Notes under the pieces: generated by a model | Database searches by the model: none | Told to the model about the DNA's origin: nothing | The model's input: only the letters and a program-made list of their open reading frames with translations | Shown here: in pieces, positions 45,629 through 56,334 of the stretch | Numbering within the stretch: the first letter of the stretch is position 1 | Layout of the letters: each line of letters starts with the position of its first letter | Source: Ixodes scapularis | Lineage: Eukaryota; Arthropoda; Arachnida; Ixodida; Ixodidae | Reading direction: 5' to 3' | NCBI RefSeq assembly: GCF_016920785.2 | Contig: NW_024609880.1 | Span: 55,742,121-55,806,120 of the forward strand | DNA length: 64,000 nt | Position numbers and translations under genes: made by a program

Positions 45629-46145
45629 TTATAAAAGATCTAAAAATATCTCAGATAAAAAAACAAATCGCACAAAGCAAACGGGATTCGTATATGCTCC
45701 CAACAGGAAGTATTCAAAATTTTGTAAACAAAGGTTTTGTGTGGTCCGTATACAAAACATCCGCAATATACCGTACACTTTTTTTTTTTTCAGTAGTAAA
45801 ATTTGAAGATTTGTCTTAGTTGTTATAGCCCACACAAGATGACAGTAGTTTAAATGAGACTGAAATAGGGCATGGTAAATTTGCAACTTAATGTTGGGGT
45901 GTAAAGCACTTCGACAACGAGTGACAATACCGAAAATTCAAGAAAGCTTACTAACTAGATAGTTGACATGGGATTCCCACGGCAAGTGCTCCAAAAAATA
46001 TACACCTAAAGTTTTTGTTTATTTACTAGTTCAATTGCCGAAGTGCCAATTTGGATTGTATGATTTACCACGACTGGTTTATTTGTAGCCCCGAATAAGA
46101 TAGCCTTGGAGTGCACCCCCGAAAATTTTGTCTATATTTCTGCCG
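45629..46145 (-). mobile_element. LINE reverse transcriptase fragment, minus strand
   Basis: The minus strand from 46145 reads SKAILFGATNKPVVVNHTIQ, a frameshift, then VNYL-type sequence. At 45886-45629 it reads IYHALFQSHLNYCHLVWAIT, then TKTNLQILLLKKKKVYGIL. These are the post-catalytic and thumb segments of a Jockey/CR1-type reverse transcriptase. Both ends are truncated. Confidence 0.6.
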
Positions 46146-46636
46146 GGTGTCCATATTCCAGGGTTCCTATTAAGTTATTAATAAAACGTTGCAGTAAGAT
46201 ATTTTAACTATAACAAAATGTGAACAGTTGGTGTACCAACCACCGTTTGTATCAGACACGTTTCATGCACCATTTTGTGTCTACTTCTTTTTTTTTTCTC
46301 TTTTGTAACCGTGAATTATGACTAACTAAAAATATGTCACTCAAATCTGTTAAACTTGCCTTGAATTCCCAGGTCGGAACCTCTGAAACGAGTTCTAACA
46401 CTGAGTTTACGAAACAAATCCAAAGCAACGGGAAACCCCCAACTTCTTACAGACTGGAACGACGACGAAGTTTAGAGAGATTGGAAGCCTTTTGCATCTG
46501 CTCCTTCGAAAACGTCATCTGTTTTTATTTTACGGGTGATACGCCGTGAAATTTAATTTCCGGCACCAAGCAGGAAGTTCCCGGTCCCGGCCCAGGGTGG
46601 TACTTCACCAGTAGCCCCGGGCCGAAGACCTCAAGG

Positions 46637-48130
46637 ATGTCTGAACAAGCTCCATCGCTGGCTCCAGGGACCTCCGAGGGCGGGACACCCGGACCATCAC
46701 ATGCAAGTGCTCAGCAGCCAACTCAGAACGCCGTAGCCATGTCGCCAGTTGTCATGGCTACCAGTACTGTAAAAATCCCAACCAAGCGACGATGCCCGGA
46801 CTTTGATAAAGATCCACTATCCGACGACGACCAAACCTCTACCTACACTGTTCACGGCACAGTCGCCCCATCGGAGGGAGGCAGTCAGGATCACATGCAA
46901 GACGTCGACCTGGACGATTACGAGAACCCTTTCACTGAAGTCCGATACAAGAAAAACCGCCCTGCAGGGATACCACTAGTCTTCAAAACAGTCAACAGAG
47001 AAAAATCTTTCTGGCGCATCAATCCCAATGTTGTTGCCAACGAAGTGATTGGCATCGCCAAAGAGAAACTACTCTCGCACCGCATCAACAAGGATGGCAG
47101 CCTTGCTGTTAGCGTGGAATCGCTCCTAGCGGCAAACAGGCTTCTTGCTGTCACATCGCTTTGTACCATCGAGGTGACCACGAGTGTCCCCGAGTCATAC
47201 TCACGGAACCTCGGGAAAATCAAAGGAGTCCGTCTTGAATACTCGGACGGTGAGCTACTCGAATATTTAAAAGATTTCGGCGTCCTCTATGTTCAGCGCC
47301 AGATTGCTTACAGACGACAGGATGACGGCAAAGTCGAAGAACACAAGACTGAGAGTGTCATTCTTCGTTTCCGTCCGGATCGCCCAATGCCACAGCGCAT
47401 TTTAATGGGTTTCACATCTCACCCTGTAGAGGAATACTTGGGCCCACCCATTCAATGCTTTCACTGTCAAAGATATGGGCACATTTCAAAATTCTGCCGT
47501 GGTCCACAACGCTGTAAAGTGTGCGCTGGGCCGCACAATCACAAGGAGTGTACAACTTTGCAAGACCCAAAGTGTGCCAACTGTGAAGGTCCACATCCCT
47601 CAACGTTTGCTGGATGCCCATGCAAGAAGTCCGCGACAAACATACACAAGAAGGAACTCGTGAACGGTAGGGATTATCGAGCAAAGAAACCGAACCCGAA
47701 CCCAGACATTGTACGTTTTTCAAGGCCACCACCATCTGCAAATCTAAAGAAATCAACGAAGAGAACGTACTCTGACGTCGTACAAGGGGCACCAAAAGAA
47801 GATAGGAGCAGATCAAAAGCAATGTTACAGCAAGACATTCCTCTGTCAAGAAATACCTCGGATCCTACGACACGGCCGCCGGTAGCAGCACCTCGTAGAG
47901 GAAAGAACAATGAACGCAACCCACCATCTGCTGCAATTCCAGGTAGAATACCCCAGGAACAACAAAACGACCTTGGACAAGTTATTGTTCCCATGCTTTT
48001 TGCTGCGCTTAGAGCAATAATCAGAACGCTGCCCGGTTCTAGCGACCTTCCGGAAGTTAGGGCAATACTGGCCATGGAACCACTCATCAGGTCAACATGC
48101 CCATTGGTGAGTGGATACCTCCATGGCTGA
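46637..48130 (+). CDS. LINE ORF1 protein with zinc knuckles
   Basis: 497 residues, uninterrupted. The N-terminus is Ser/Pro/Gln-rich and disordered. An RRM-like/ORF1 core at about residues 90-260 includes FKTVNREKSFWRINPNVVAN and AVSVESLLAANRLLAVTSL. CCHC knuckles at residues 274-330 include CFHCQRYGHISKFC, CKVCAGPHNHKEC and CANCEGPHPSTFAGC. The tail is basic, with RSRSKAM and RPPVAAPRRGK segments. It would bind the LINE RNA in a ribonucleoprotein. The stop TGA lies inside ATGGCTGA with the ORF2 start. Confidence 0.88.
   Translation: MSEQAPSLAPGTSEGGTPGPSHASAQQPTQNAVAMSPVVMATSTVKIPTKRRCPDFDKDPLSDDDQTSTYTVHGTVAPSEGGSQDHMQDVDLDDYENPFTEVRYKKNRPAGIPLVFKTVNREKSFWRINPNVVANEVIGIAKEKLLSHRINKDGSLAVSVESLLAANRLLAVTSLCTIEVTTSVPESYSRNLGKIKGVRLEYSDGELLEYLKDFGVLYVQRQIAYRRQDDGKVEEHKTESVILRFRPDRPMPQRILMGFTSHPVEEYLGPPIQCFHCQRYGHISKFCRGPQRCKVCAGPHNHKECTTLQDPKCANCEGPHPSTFAGCPCKKSATNIHKKELVNGRDYRAKKPNPNPDIVRFSRPPPSANLKKSTKRTYSDVVQGAPKEDRSRSKAMLQQDIPLSRNTSDPTTRPPVAAPRRGKNNERNPPSAAIPGRIPQEQQNDLGQVIVPMLFAALRAIIRTLPGSSDLPEVRAILAMEPLIRSTCPLVSGYLHG
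48123..48130 (+). promoter_or_regulatory. ATGGCTGA stop-start overlap of ORF1 and ORF2
   Basis: ORF2 ATG at 48123-48125 overlaps ORF1 TGA at 48128-48130. A close overlap of this kind suggests ORF2 is made by termination-reinitiation or a related coupling. The mechanism is inferred. Confidence 0.6.
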
Positions 48131-51100
48131 GGTCTATAAGCGCACATCTATCCTCCAGTGGAATGCTAACAGCTTGCAAGGAAAATCAGGGGACTTTCGA
48201 CAATTTGTTGCACAATATTCTTTCCCCATTCTGGTAATATCAGAGGCGCGTGTAAATAATCAATTTCGACTTGCTAACTATGTTACGTACCAATCAAAGA
48301 GGCCAAAAGGACCAAGTCGATGCTTAGTCGGAGTGCGTAAAGAATTTGGCTCGATTCTGTTATTTACTTCAGAATCAAGTGCATTGGAGTATGTCGTCTG
48401 CAAAGTCAGTTATGGCACGACCTCACTTACTGTAGTAGGCGTGTATATAGAACCGCAGAAGACTGTGACAAGAGCAGAGTTCGAGGCATTATTCACAAGA
48501 CTTGAACGTCCCTACGTTGTTTGCGGAGATTTTAACGCCCATCATACCCTATGGGGCGGATCCCACTACGATCCTCGAGGAAACCTTATCGAAAGCCTTG
48601 TAGACCAGTATGATATGTGCATTCTGAATGACGGCTCTCCAACATACTTGAAAGGTGTAAACTATTCAAGCTGCCTAGACCTGACCTTGTGTTCCTCCGA
48701 TCATTCACATGAGTTTGACTGGCGCACAGACTTGGACACGCGTGGCAGTGATCATTTTCCCATACTGATACACCATCCCCGGATTGTTGCTAATCGTATT
48801 CCGCACCGGGTACACTTTACCAACTGGAAAATGTTCCGCTTTTTAAATAACAAAGAGGTGGAAGAAATTCAGTCTCTCGAAGACTTCGAAAACATCATTA
48901 GCAGAAATTTTGAAAAGGCTACACGTAGGGTGCCCGTTCCAAATGACCGTGGTTGTGTAAATGGCGAATATGAAAGACTGCGGGCTATAAGACGCAAAGC
49001 TGAAAGAAGGTATCGGAGATCTGGGAGAATCGAAGACTATCGCGAGGCTCAACACCTCCATACTCAAATGCGCCGACAGCTACAAAAGCTGGCTAAGCGT
49101 CATTGGAGAAAGCTTTGTGCCAGATTTTCTCCTTTCACCCAAATTAAGATGGTATGGAACATATTGCGTTCGCTTAGGTCCCCTGTTACGCAACAACGTC
49201 CATTTCGGGCACTGGCACTTTCACGAGGAACATCCGAAGTGATAGTGGCTGATGAGTTTTGTGTTTCTCTATCTCAACCAGGTGTGGCAATGTTATCACC
49301 AGAATATTGTGCCTCTCGTGAAGCTGCACTGAAAGACGTTGCTCAAGAAATTCATTCCCAACACTGGCAACTCGACTATAATTTCACCATTCATGAACTT
49401 AATGAGGCGTTACAAACGATTCGTAAGCATACAGCCCCTGGGCATGATCATATTCGTTATGAAGCACTTACAAATCTCGGGCCGGGAACACTGCGCAGCC
49501 TACTTGATATTTACAATGATGTGTGGAACAGAGAAACCTTCCCAGCTTCATGGAAACTAGCGAAGATAATTCCATTACTGAAGTCGGGAAAAACACCGAA
49601 AGAGCTGGGATCATTTCGCCCAGTCAGTCTGACAAGCTGTGTAGGAAAAATCTTCGAAAAGATGATTCAATCACGTCTACAATGGTGGATGGAAACAACC
49701 GATGTATTACCGGAACAATTAACCGGATTTCGACCTCGGCGATGCACTATAGACTCAGTCTTAGATCTGGTAACAACTATTGAACATGAACGGGCATCCG
49801 GAAATATGACGATCGCTGTATTTCTAGACGTGCATCGTGCTTTTGACACCGTGAGTCACGAACATGTACTCCGTGGACTTCTACGGCTTAAGATACGAGG
49901 CCGTATGATCCGCTGTATACGCAACTGTCTCATGCACAGGAAGATATTTGTAAGCACGAGTGAGGGAAATAGCAAACAACATGAACTGCACCACGGTGTG
50001 CCACAAGGCAGCGTGTTAAGCCCCACTTTATTCAATGTAGTCATGGCTGAACTGCCAAGTAAACTTCCTTCACCACTGAATGTGTCCATCTACGCTGATG
50101 ATATCTGTATATGGGTGTCTGGGTCTTCTGAGAGCAAACTACAAGAACAACTGCAGTATGGCCTTAATGACACATACAGTTATCTTCGTGAAAGGGGCAT
50201 GGACATTTCAGTTCAAAAATCTGCATTTCTTCCATTTACTAGAAAGCACCTTAAGAATTTTAAATTGACACTTCAAGGACAACATATTGAAAAGGTGAAG
50301 TGGCATCGTTTTCTTGGAGTTACGCTGGACTGCTCCCTCACATGGTCAAGACATATTAACATGCTTGAGGAAAAAATCAACAGAGTCATTAACGTTCTTA
50401 GATATGTGGCAGGTGCCAGATGGGGAGGCTCGACTGATGGACTACTGCTATTGCATACAGCTCTAGTACGCCAGACTATCGCATACTCCATTCCTGTTTT
50501 ACATGGCCTCTCACCAACACTGGAGAAACGCTTGACATACATGATTGCGCGAAGTTTGCGCGTATGTTTTGGACTCCCCCGCGCAACATCTAGTGACCTT
50601 GTCATTGCTGAGGCCAAGGAACCTCCAGTACCTGTTCTCCGGGAACAAGAAACATGCCGTCATTATCTTCGACTGGCTTCGCACTCACATGCTCGACCCT
50701 TGTGCCAAAAGATACTTCGACGGACGGAGTCTAGCTTTCACCGACTTCTCGTAGGACTACCCGTCGCAGCACCCCATCATGCGCATTGGCTTCCAAGTCT
50801 AATCAACCCTCCGTGGACAATTCCGTCACTGGAGATACAGACCGAAATTCCTGGTCTTGGATCAAAATCTTCGGTGGCCCCCCTGGTGGCGAAGACAATT
50901 TCCCTCTCCCATTTAGAGGCACGCTACAAAGACGACATTCATATTTACACAGACGTGTCAACATCTAACAAGGGGACACCATCTGCTTACTCAATCCCGA
51001 TGTTAGACACATTTAAATGTTTCCGATTGTCCCATCATACATGCTCGACGTCAGCGGAGTTACATGCAATACTTTCAGCATCATCATTCATTCCAGCATT

Positions 51101-51812
51101 CGGTACACCATCAAACTGGGTTATTCTAACGGACTCAAAATCATCCCTAGAGTTATTACAGGGCATGCACCTTCGTACTTCCCAGGCGACCATTCTATAT
51201 CGGGTGCAACTCACATTAGCACAAGCTCGACTCCACGGACATAACGTCAGGCTACAATGGATACCGAGCCACTGCCAAATCGCCGGAAATGAAGAGGCTG
51301 ATCGCCTGGCAGCTCAAGCTCACGATGGTGACGCAATGGAAGCGACATCCTTTACCTCTGGAGATGCAAAATTCATCCTTCGTCACTTACGCCATCTACG
51401 TTGTCGGCAGTGCTGGCTAAAGGACACTTCAGCAAACACTCTCCTACCATATATCGACCCGGATTTTGAGCTTCCGCCACACACCGGGATGAAAAGAAAA
51501 TACGACGCATTAATCCATCGACTCAGACTTGTAGTGGCCTTTACTAATAGCTTTTTATTTCGAATTAAACGCCGAGATTCGCCAAGATGTGACTGTGGAG
51601 AACCATATCAAGATGTACAACATATCCTCCTTGACTGTGAACGCTTTCGACATGAAAGGCGCCGGATGGAGATTCGTCTTCAAATATTAGATGATAGACC
51701 CCTGTCTCTGACCAAGTTGTTGGGGTCCTGGCCGACGCGTAAAAAACAAGACAGAGCAATGAATATCATTCATGACTTTCTAAAGGACACTAGAATCGTG
51801 TATGATTATTAA
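48123..51812 (+). CDS. LINE ORF2: APE endonuclease, reverse transcriptase, RNase H
   Basis: About 1229 residues without a stop. APE endonuclease at residues 1-230 includes ILQWNANSLQGKSGDF, VISEAR, CGDFNAHHTLWGG and SDHFPILIH. Reverse transcriptase at about 430-720 includes FRPVSLTSCVGKIFEKMIQS, LTGFRPRRCTIDS, FLDVHRAFDTVSHEHVL, GVPQGSVLSPTLFN and SIYADDICIWVSG (YADD at 657-660). RNase H at about 940-1065 includes IYTDVS, SAELHAIL, LTDSKSSLELL and AGNEEADRLA. A C-terminal zinc motif includes CDCGEPYQDVQHILLDC. All visible catalytic residues are present. The start overlaps the end of ORF1 by 8 nt in another frame. Confidence 0.9.
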   Translation: MAEVYKRTSILQWNANSLQGKSGDFRQFVAQYSFPILVISEARVNNQFRLANYVTYQSKRPKGPSRCLVGVRKEFGSILLFTSESSALEYVVCKVSYGTTSLTVVGVYIEPQKTVTRAEFEALFTRLERPYVVCGDFNAHHTLWGGSHYDPRGNLIESLVDQYDMCILNDGSPTYLKGVNYSSCLDLTLCSSDHSHEFDWRTDLDTRGSDHFPILIHHPRIVANRIPHRVHFTNWKMFRFLNNKEVEEIQSLEDFENIISRNFEKATRRVPVPNDRGCVNGEYERLRAIRRKAERRYRRSGRIEDYREAQHLHTQMRRQLQKLAKRHWRKLCARFSPFTQIKMVWNILRSLRSPVTQQRPFRALALSRGTSEVIVADEFCVSLSQPGVAMLSPEYCASREAALKDVAQEIHSQHWQLDYNFTIHELNEALQTIRKHTAPGHDHIRYEALTNLGPGTLRSLLDIYNDVWNRETFPASWKLAKIIPLLKSGKTPKELGSFRPVSLTSCVGKIFEKMIQSRLQWWMETTDVLPEQLTGFRPRRCTIDSVLDLVTTIEHERASGNMTIAVFLDVHRAFDTVSHEHVLRGLLRLKIRGRMIRCIRNCLMHRKIFVSTSEGNSKQHELHHGVPQGSVLSPTLFNVVMAELPSKLPSPLNVSIYADDICIWVSGSSESKLQEQLQYGLNDTYSYLRERGMDISVQKSAFLPFTRKHLKNFKLTLQGQHIEKVKWHRFLGVTLDCSLTWSRHINMLEEKINRVINVLRYVAGARWGGSTDGLLLLHTALVRQTIAYSIPVLHGLSPTLEKRLTYMIARSLRVCFGLPRATSSDLVIAEAKEPPVPVLREQETCRHYLRLASHSHARPLCQKILRRTESSFHRLLVGLPVAAPHHAHWLPSLINPPWTIPSLEIQTEIPGLGSKSSVAPLVAKTISLSHLEARYKDDIHIYTDVSTSNKGTPSAYSIPMLDTFKCFRLSHHTCSTSAELHAILSASSFIPAFGTPSNWVILTDSKSSLELLQGMHLRTSQATILYRVQLTLAQARLHGHNVRLQWIPSHCQIAGNEEADRLAAQAHDGDAMEATSFTSGDAKFILRHLRHLRCRQCWLKDTSANTLLPYIDPDFELPPHTGMKRKYDALIHRLRLVVAFTNSFLFRIKRRDSPRCDCGEPYQDVQHILLDCERFRHERRRMEIRLQILDDRPLSLTKLLGSWPTRKKQDRAMNIIHDFLKDTRIVYDY

Positions 51813-52124
51813 GTGCGAACGTACGTGAATTTCAACGGGAATGACTATGTATGTAATTTAGCAAATCGGTGCACGACTCCCAAACGGTCGTCTTATTCGC
51901 AATTGTAATTAGATTTGTTTGTAAGTTTTTTTATTGTTTTTTTTTTGTTTTTTTTACGGTTATACTTTATGTGTTTTATCTTTATTCTTTTCCTTTTATG
52001 TTCTTCCTCTTATTTATATATATTTTCTCTCTCTTTCTCGTTATGGAGTAGCCGGTGTCATTTAAAGAATACCAACATCTCTATAATAAAGAACTTATCT
52101 CTCTCTCTCTCTTACAGACTGGAA

Positions 52125-52530
52125 TTGCATAGATGTTTCCTGTGGGCGCAACCCGGGGCGCATATTGACCTTCATTGACCTTGGCTTCGGTGTTCGTCAG
52201 CTGTTAAAGGGGCTTTGCACTGCTCATGCGGCGCATATCCTATGACACTGTGGACATGTGCCGTGTGTGGACGCTACACACGCTACAGCGTGGTTCCCCT
52301 GGGCGCACATACATTGGGCGTGAGATTTCACAAAAGTTCCAAGTGATGAATCAACGCCAAATATTTAAGTAGTACGAATCGGCAGTGTTTTCTTTCGTAC
52401 AGTCTAAGCTAATCCGCGCTGTGATTCGTTATAGAAGCCCTGCGTCTGGCGTTCGGCGTTCGCATTCGAAGACGTTCGAACACTGAGTAGGAAAAAAGAC
52501 AGCTAGAATTTGTGTCTATCTCACTAATCA
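52125..52530. other. no gene recognised
   Basis: GC-balanced sequence downstream of the LINE target duplication. Short frames only. Confidence 0.4.
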
Positions 52531-52532
52531 TT

Positions 52533-53090
52533 TCAGGCAGAGCTCGGGGGCTCTCTGGCGTCTCCGCGAGCTCCGATCTCCTCCTCTCCCTCAGTTTCTA
52601 CCCGCACGGTCGGTGATAGGTCAAGACATAGGCTCCTCTATACTCACAAAGCCTGGCAGTTCGACGACAGAGCCATAGGGTGCCCGGTCGCAGATTTGGA
52701 GCGCGAGGATCTGGTGCACAGAGGATTTCTCGGGGAACCTATGGGAAAATGGTCGTCAGCGCACAGCTTTTGCAGCGGCGAGGACCTAAAACATGGCTTT
52801 CAAACCCGACAAGAAAAGAATCGGTAGCGCGAGGAACGGGAGGAGCACGAGCGGACATTCCATCGCTCGGGAGAAGTGTGTTTCGGCTTCTCGCCGCAAC
52901 GGGACGCTCGTCACGTGGCTCTCCTCTCCTCCGTTGCCTGCCGCTCTACGTTTTCACTTTCGGCGGCCGCTTCTCGTGGCGATCTGCCAGGCTTTGTCAG
53001 TATAGAGGAAGCTTTGGTCTATCCCACTACACATTTCAGGCAGAACTCGGGGGCTCTCTGGCGTCCCCGCGAGCTCCAATCTCCTCCGCT
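52533..53090. repeat. direct and inverted repeat unit
   Basis: About 60 bp beginning TTTCAGGCAGAGCTCGGGGG at 52533 is repeated directly at 53034 with a few changes. Between them, ATAGGCTCCTCTATACTCAC at 52629 is inverted near 52988-53025. Probably a small TIR element whose end was duplicated. Confidence 0.6.
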
Positions 53091-54250
53091 TCCTCATGAA
53101 TGCGACCGTGGCGCATCGAATCGAGATTTAAGTATTTTGATTGGTAGCATATGGGTTGGAGAGGATGAAGTAGAAAAACTGGCTGCGTGCGATAAGGATC
53201 TGCTCGGTTCGATGCCTCGACCGTATTTATGTAAACGTAGCCGTAGACACACATTTGCTACACTTGCGATGAAATTAGTCCAGTGTTTTGTGTATCTTCA
53301 GTTCTTCATCTCCTATGCGTCTCGTCTCAAAATTCCCAGACAATAAGAACCTCAGTCATGTTGGAATAAGCGGGAAGGGGACCACGAAGAATAAAAGCCA
53401 AGCCATATCCTGGGCTCGGAAAATTATTTCGGCCTTCGTGAGGATCAATAATGATGGTGCTGTAAGCGCCATACACGAAACCAGTTATTGCAAAGTGATT
53501 CTAAAATTTCTACCCCGTCCCTACTCTTGTACGCACTCAGGGTCCTGCAATGAAGAACGGGAAGAGAAGCTCCGTCCACGTAGAAAAACAACAACAAAAA
53601 CGACGAAGACAGCGTTATGATGAAAACGGCGCTTATGTATCTCCGCCTTTTCTGTGACGTCAAAAAATTGTGCGTTCGTCGTGGCGTTATTTGTTTTTTG
53701 TAAATTTCGGGACGGAGCCTCTCTTGCAGTTCTTGCAGTGCTCGGTTTCGAGCGATGCACTTCCCGGCACTTGGTTCTGGAAGAGGAGAATATTTATGCA
53801 GCCAACCTGTTCTCGAGCATTTTTTTTTCTTACATTATGAAGCGATCATCATCTTTTGTCTCCAAAGAATGCTTGATGTTGTAATTAATCGAGCTTTTCT
53901 TGCTTCATGTCTTCACATGAAAGTAAATAGGATCAGGCCATGGGCACGTAGCCAGGGGGTGGCCCATAGGGCCCGGGCCCCTCCCCCCCCCTTGAACTCT
54001 TCTATTTTGCTGGGGCCTCCTCTCCCCCCTCCCCCTCATACAGCATACAGGCCTAGCTACACACCAATTTAGTTTACCCGCTGAATTTAGCAAAAATCTT
54101 GACGTCACGTGATCTGCCGTCACGTGACGTCTCGTTTCCCTGCTGCGTTCGGTAGGGATGTCACGTAACCCATGCACCAATTCCCTTTGCCCGCTAAATT
54201 GAGTGAGTGAGTGAAAACATGTCATTTAATGGGGACCATCCCTCTCTTGC
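53091..54250. other. no gene recognised
   Basis: Open frames of 60-150 codons without known domains. GTCACGTGA palindromes occur at 54105-54128 and C-rich runs at 53978-54045. Confidence 0.4.
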
Positions 54251-54519
54251 CTATACTTCGTTTCAGCTTCGGTCCGAGCGCGGCCGATGTTACGAGCAAA
54301 AGGGCCAATCAAACAGCGTAAAGAGCGCAACGTCATGGCGTGCTCTCTGCGCTTGATAGGACTAGCCGGCGGAGGAGCACGCACAGAGAGACGGCGAATA
54401 CCGGCTGGTCCTATCAACTGCAGAGAGCACGCCATGACGTTGTGCCTCTTTTGCTGTTTGATTGACCCTTTGAATCATAACATCGGCCGCGCTCGGACCG
54501 AAGCTGAAACGAAGTATAG
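54251..54519. mobile_element. 269-bp palindromic MITE
   Basis: CTATACTTCGTTTCAGCTTC at the left and its complement at the right. Arms of about 125 bp include GGTCCGAGCGCGGCCGATGT and meet around a GC-rich loop near 54375. Open frames on either strand are products of the palindrome. Confidence 0.85.
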
Positions 54520-55277
54520 CAACATGGGGGAAGGTTGGTAAGTTGGTAAAAATATTCGGTCTTCACTCCCGAAACGACCGCTTAACGTCTTAAAAAAAAG
54601 AACAAAAACGATCGCTCCTAAGATATTGCATTTCATGCGTTACAGGCTTTTGGCGATAATGGTCGCTGCCAATTTCTTCAATGGTGCCTAGACCCCGCTA
54701 CACGGCCAGACTGTTCCGGAAAATTTGTCCTAATTTTCAGAAAATTCGATTATCGCCTCAAATAGCGTACTTTTAGATTTCGTCTCACTCCAACAAAAAT
54801 AATACTCGGAAATTGTGCAATATTTCTCACGCTCGTGAATCAATGATAATATAACGCCTGAAGCTGCGGTGCGAAAAAATTAGGAACCGTTCATCTAGAA
54901 GAAAAAACACAGTAGGAGAACGTCTTTCATTGAGACGTTTCGTACGGTTCTCTTTTCCTTTGACATGAAAGTTTCTTTTTTTTTTTTCCGCAGGACACTT
55001 CCAGGTGTTATATTGGATTATGATTATCACTAGGGTGCCTCAATGTTCTTCTGTTTAGGGTGATGTCACCCTCTGTAGTACCCGATGCCGACAGCACGCG
55101 CTCACGGGTAAAACACAAAGAAATTAACCAAAAACAAAATGTCGCCATACCACAGTCAGTGCCACCAACGCGTCCAGGGACACGCTCTTTCACACGCTTC
55201 TGAACAAACAAAAAAAAAAGTATAAATAAATGTGTGGGAAAAAATGGCCGGATGCCTCAACCCTAAGCAAGGCGCAA
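54520..55277. other. no gene recognised
   Basis: AT-rich, with a T run at 54976-54987 and A run at 55209-55218. No supported coding sequence. Confidence 0.4.
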
Positions 55278-55434
55278 TTAGTGAGTTTCCGGAGATTTTT
55301 TTTTTGCCGTCCCGCAATGCCCTCCGCAACCCGCTACGATACTCGGAGCTCTACAGTCAAGGCTATCGGCGCGCAGGTGCTGTAGGAAGTTCTTCGTTGC
55401 GGAGGGGGAAACGCGGTCAACGAGAACTCCCTAT
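55278..55434. mobile_element. short palindromic TIR element
   Basis: The right end is GGTCAACGAGAACTCCCTA (family terminus TAGGGAGTTxxxGTxGACC). Inner arms CCCTCCGCAACCCGC and TTGCGGAGGGGGAAACGCG resemble the interior of the element at 2318-2460. Confidence 0.6.
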
Positions 55435-56330
55435 TATCACCAGCGTGCCTGCACACACTAGGGTCCCTGCCGAACACGCGCGCTCTTGCAGTGCAAGCAC
55501 CGGTCAGGGCCGCATGCTCGCGCTTGTAGGATCGGTTGTTTCTGGGCTTCATCTGGAAGGAAGTATAGCCTCCTTGGGTGCGCTTCTCACAGCGCACTGA
55601 TATACTGCAGAGATACAGACACTGCAACATAGGAGTTCCGATTTTGCGTGTGTTGCTTCGTAGCAGCGCACCTGCGCGATAAGAGGAGAGAACTTCTCCA
55701 AAGCGGGAAGTGAAACACGATTTCTGAATAAAGCTCTGGCTATGGTACATAAGGAACTGCAATAATCTCACAATATATTTTTCAAACTCGAGATTTAGGA
55801 AGGCTACTTGGATATTGCGAAGATATTTGCAGCGACTCCTTTATTGGTTTAATTTTTGTGTCAACTGTCTTGTTTAGTTATCCCCTTTATAAAGTTTATA
55901 TCTGTTAGATGTCAGGGTCAATAAGGTAAATTAACCCTAACTGGAATGGAGCGGTAGATGGAAGCTTGGAAATAACTTTAACGACTTCGGCGAGATCGGT
56001 TCCAAGATCAAAAAGGCGTAAAGCACTCTTTGTTTCGCGTCTTCACCCAACCACCGCGTGTTGTGATGCTGAGGTTGTGATCGCTTCCATCTTAGAGGAT
56101 AAAACATTTACGTGTACCTAATTGAAAGGCCAATATGACAGCGATATACTCGTCGTTTCAGGAGGATTTCGAAAAAATTAATACTGATGATGTTTGGCCC
56201 ATGGGTTCGTTCTTAAAACGATTTTTAAGGCCACTAAGGGTTGATGAAGATACTTTAACTACAATGCCGACCTAACAAAAAAAAGTGTCATTTTTAATGG
56301 GGTGTTTTGTATTCTATGCGCCTCGCAAGT
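55435..56330. other. no gene recognised
   Basis: No domain-bearing frame. Ordinary unique-looking sequence. Confidence 0.4.
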
Positions 56331-56334
56331 GGGC

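Larger units (their letters stand above)
46460..52110 (+). mobile_element. full-length I-group LINE with both ORFs open
   Basis: Identical 14-15 bp direct repeats, CTTACAGACTGGAA, flank it (46446-46459 and 52111-52124). It has a 5' UTR of about 177 bp, ORF1 of 497 codons, ORF2 of about 1229 codons, a T-rich 3' UTR, AATAAAG and a (TC)n tail. Perfect duplications plus two uninterrupted ORFs indicate a recent insertion and a possibly mobile copy. Endonuclease, RT and RNase H together place it in the I group (I/LOA-like). Confidence 0.9.

Noticed and set aside
52680..53346. Overlapping plus-strand frames of 139 and 156 residues
   Set aside because: They run through the direct and inverted repeat unit and change frame at its edges; no domain.
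54940..54960. GAGACGTTTCG, a possible third hammerhead end
   Set aside because: The matching CTGATGA core and stem II are absent.
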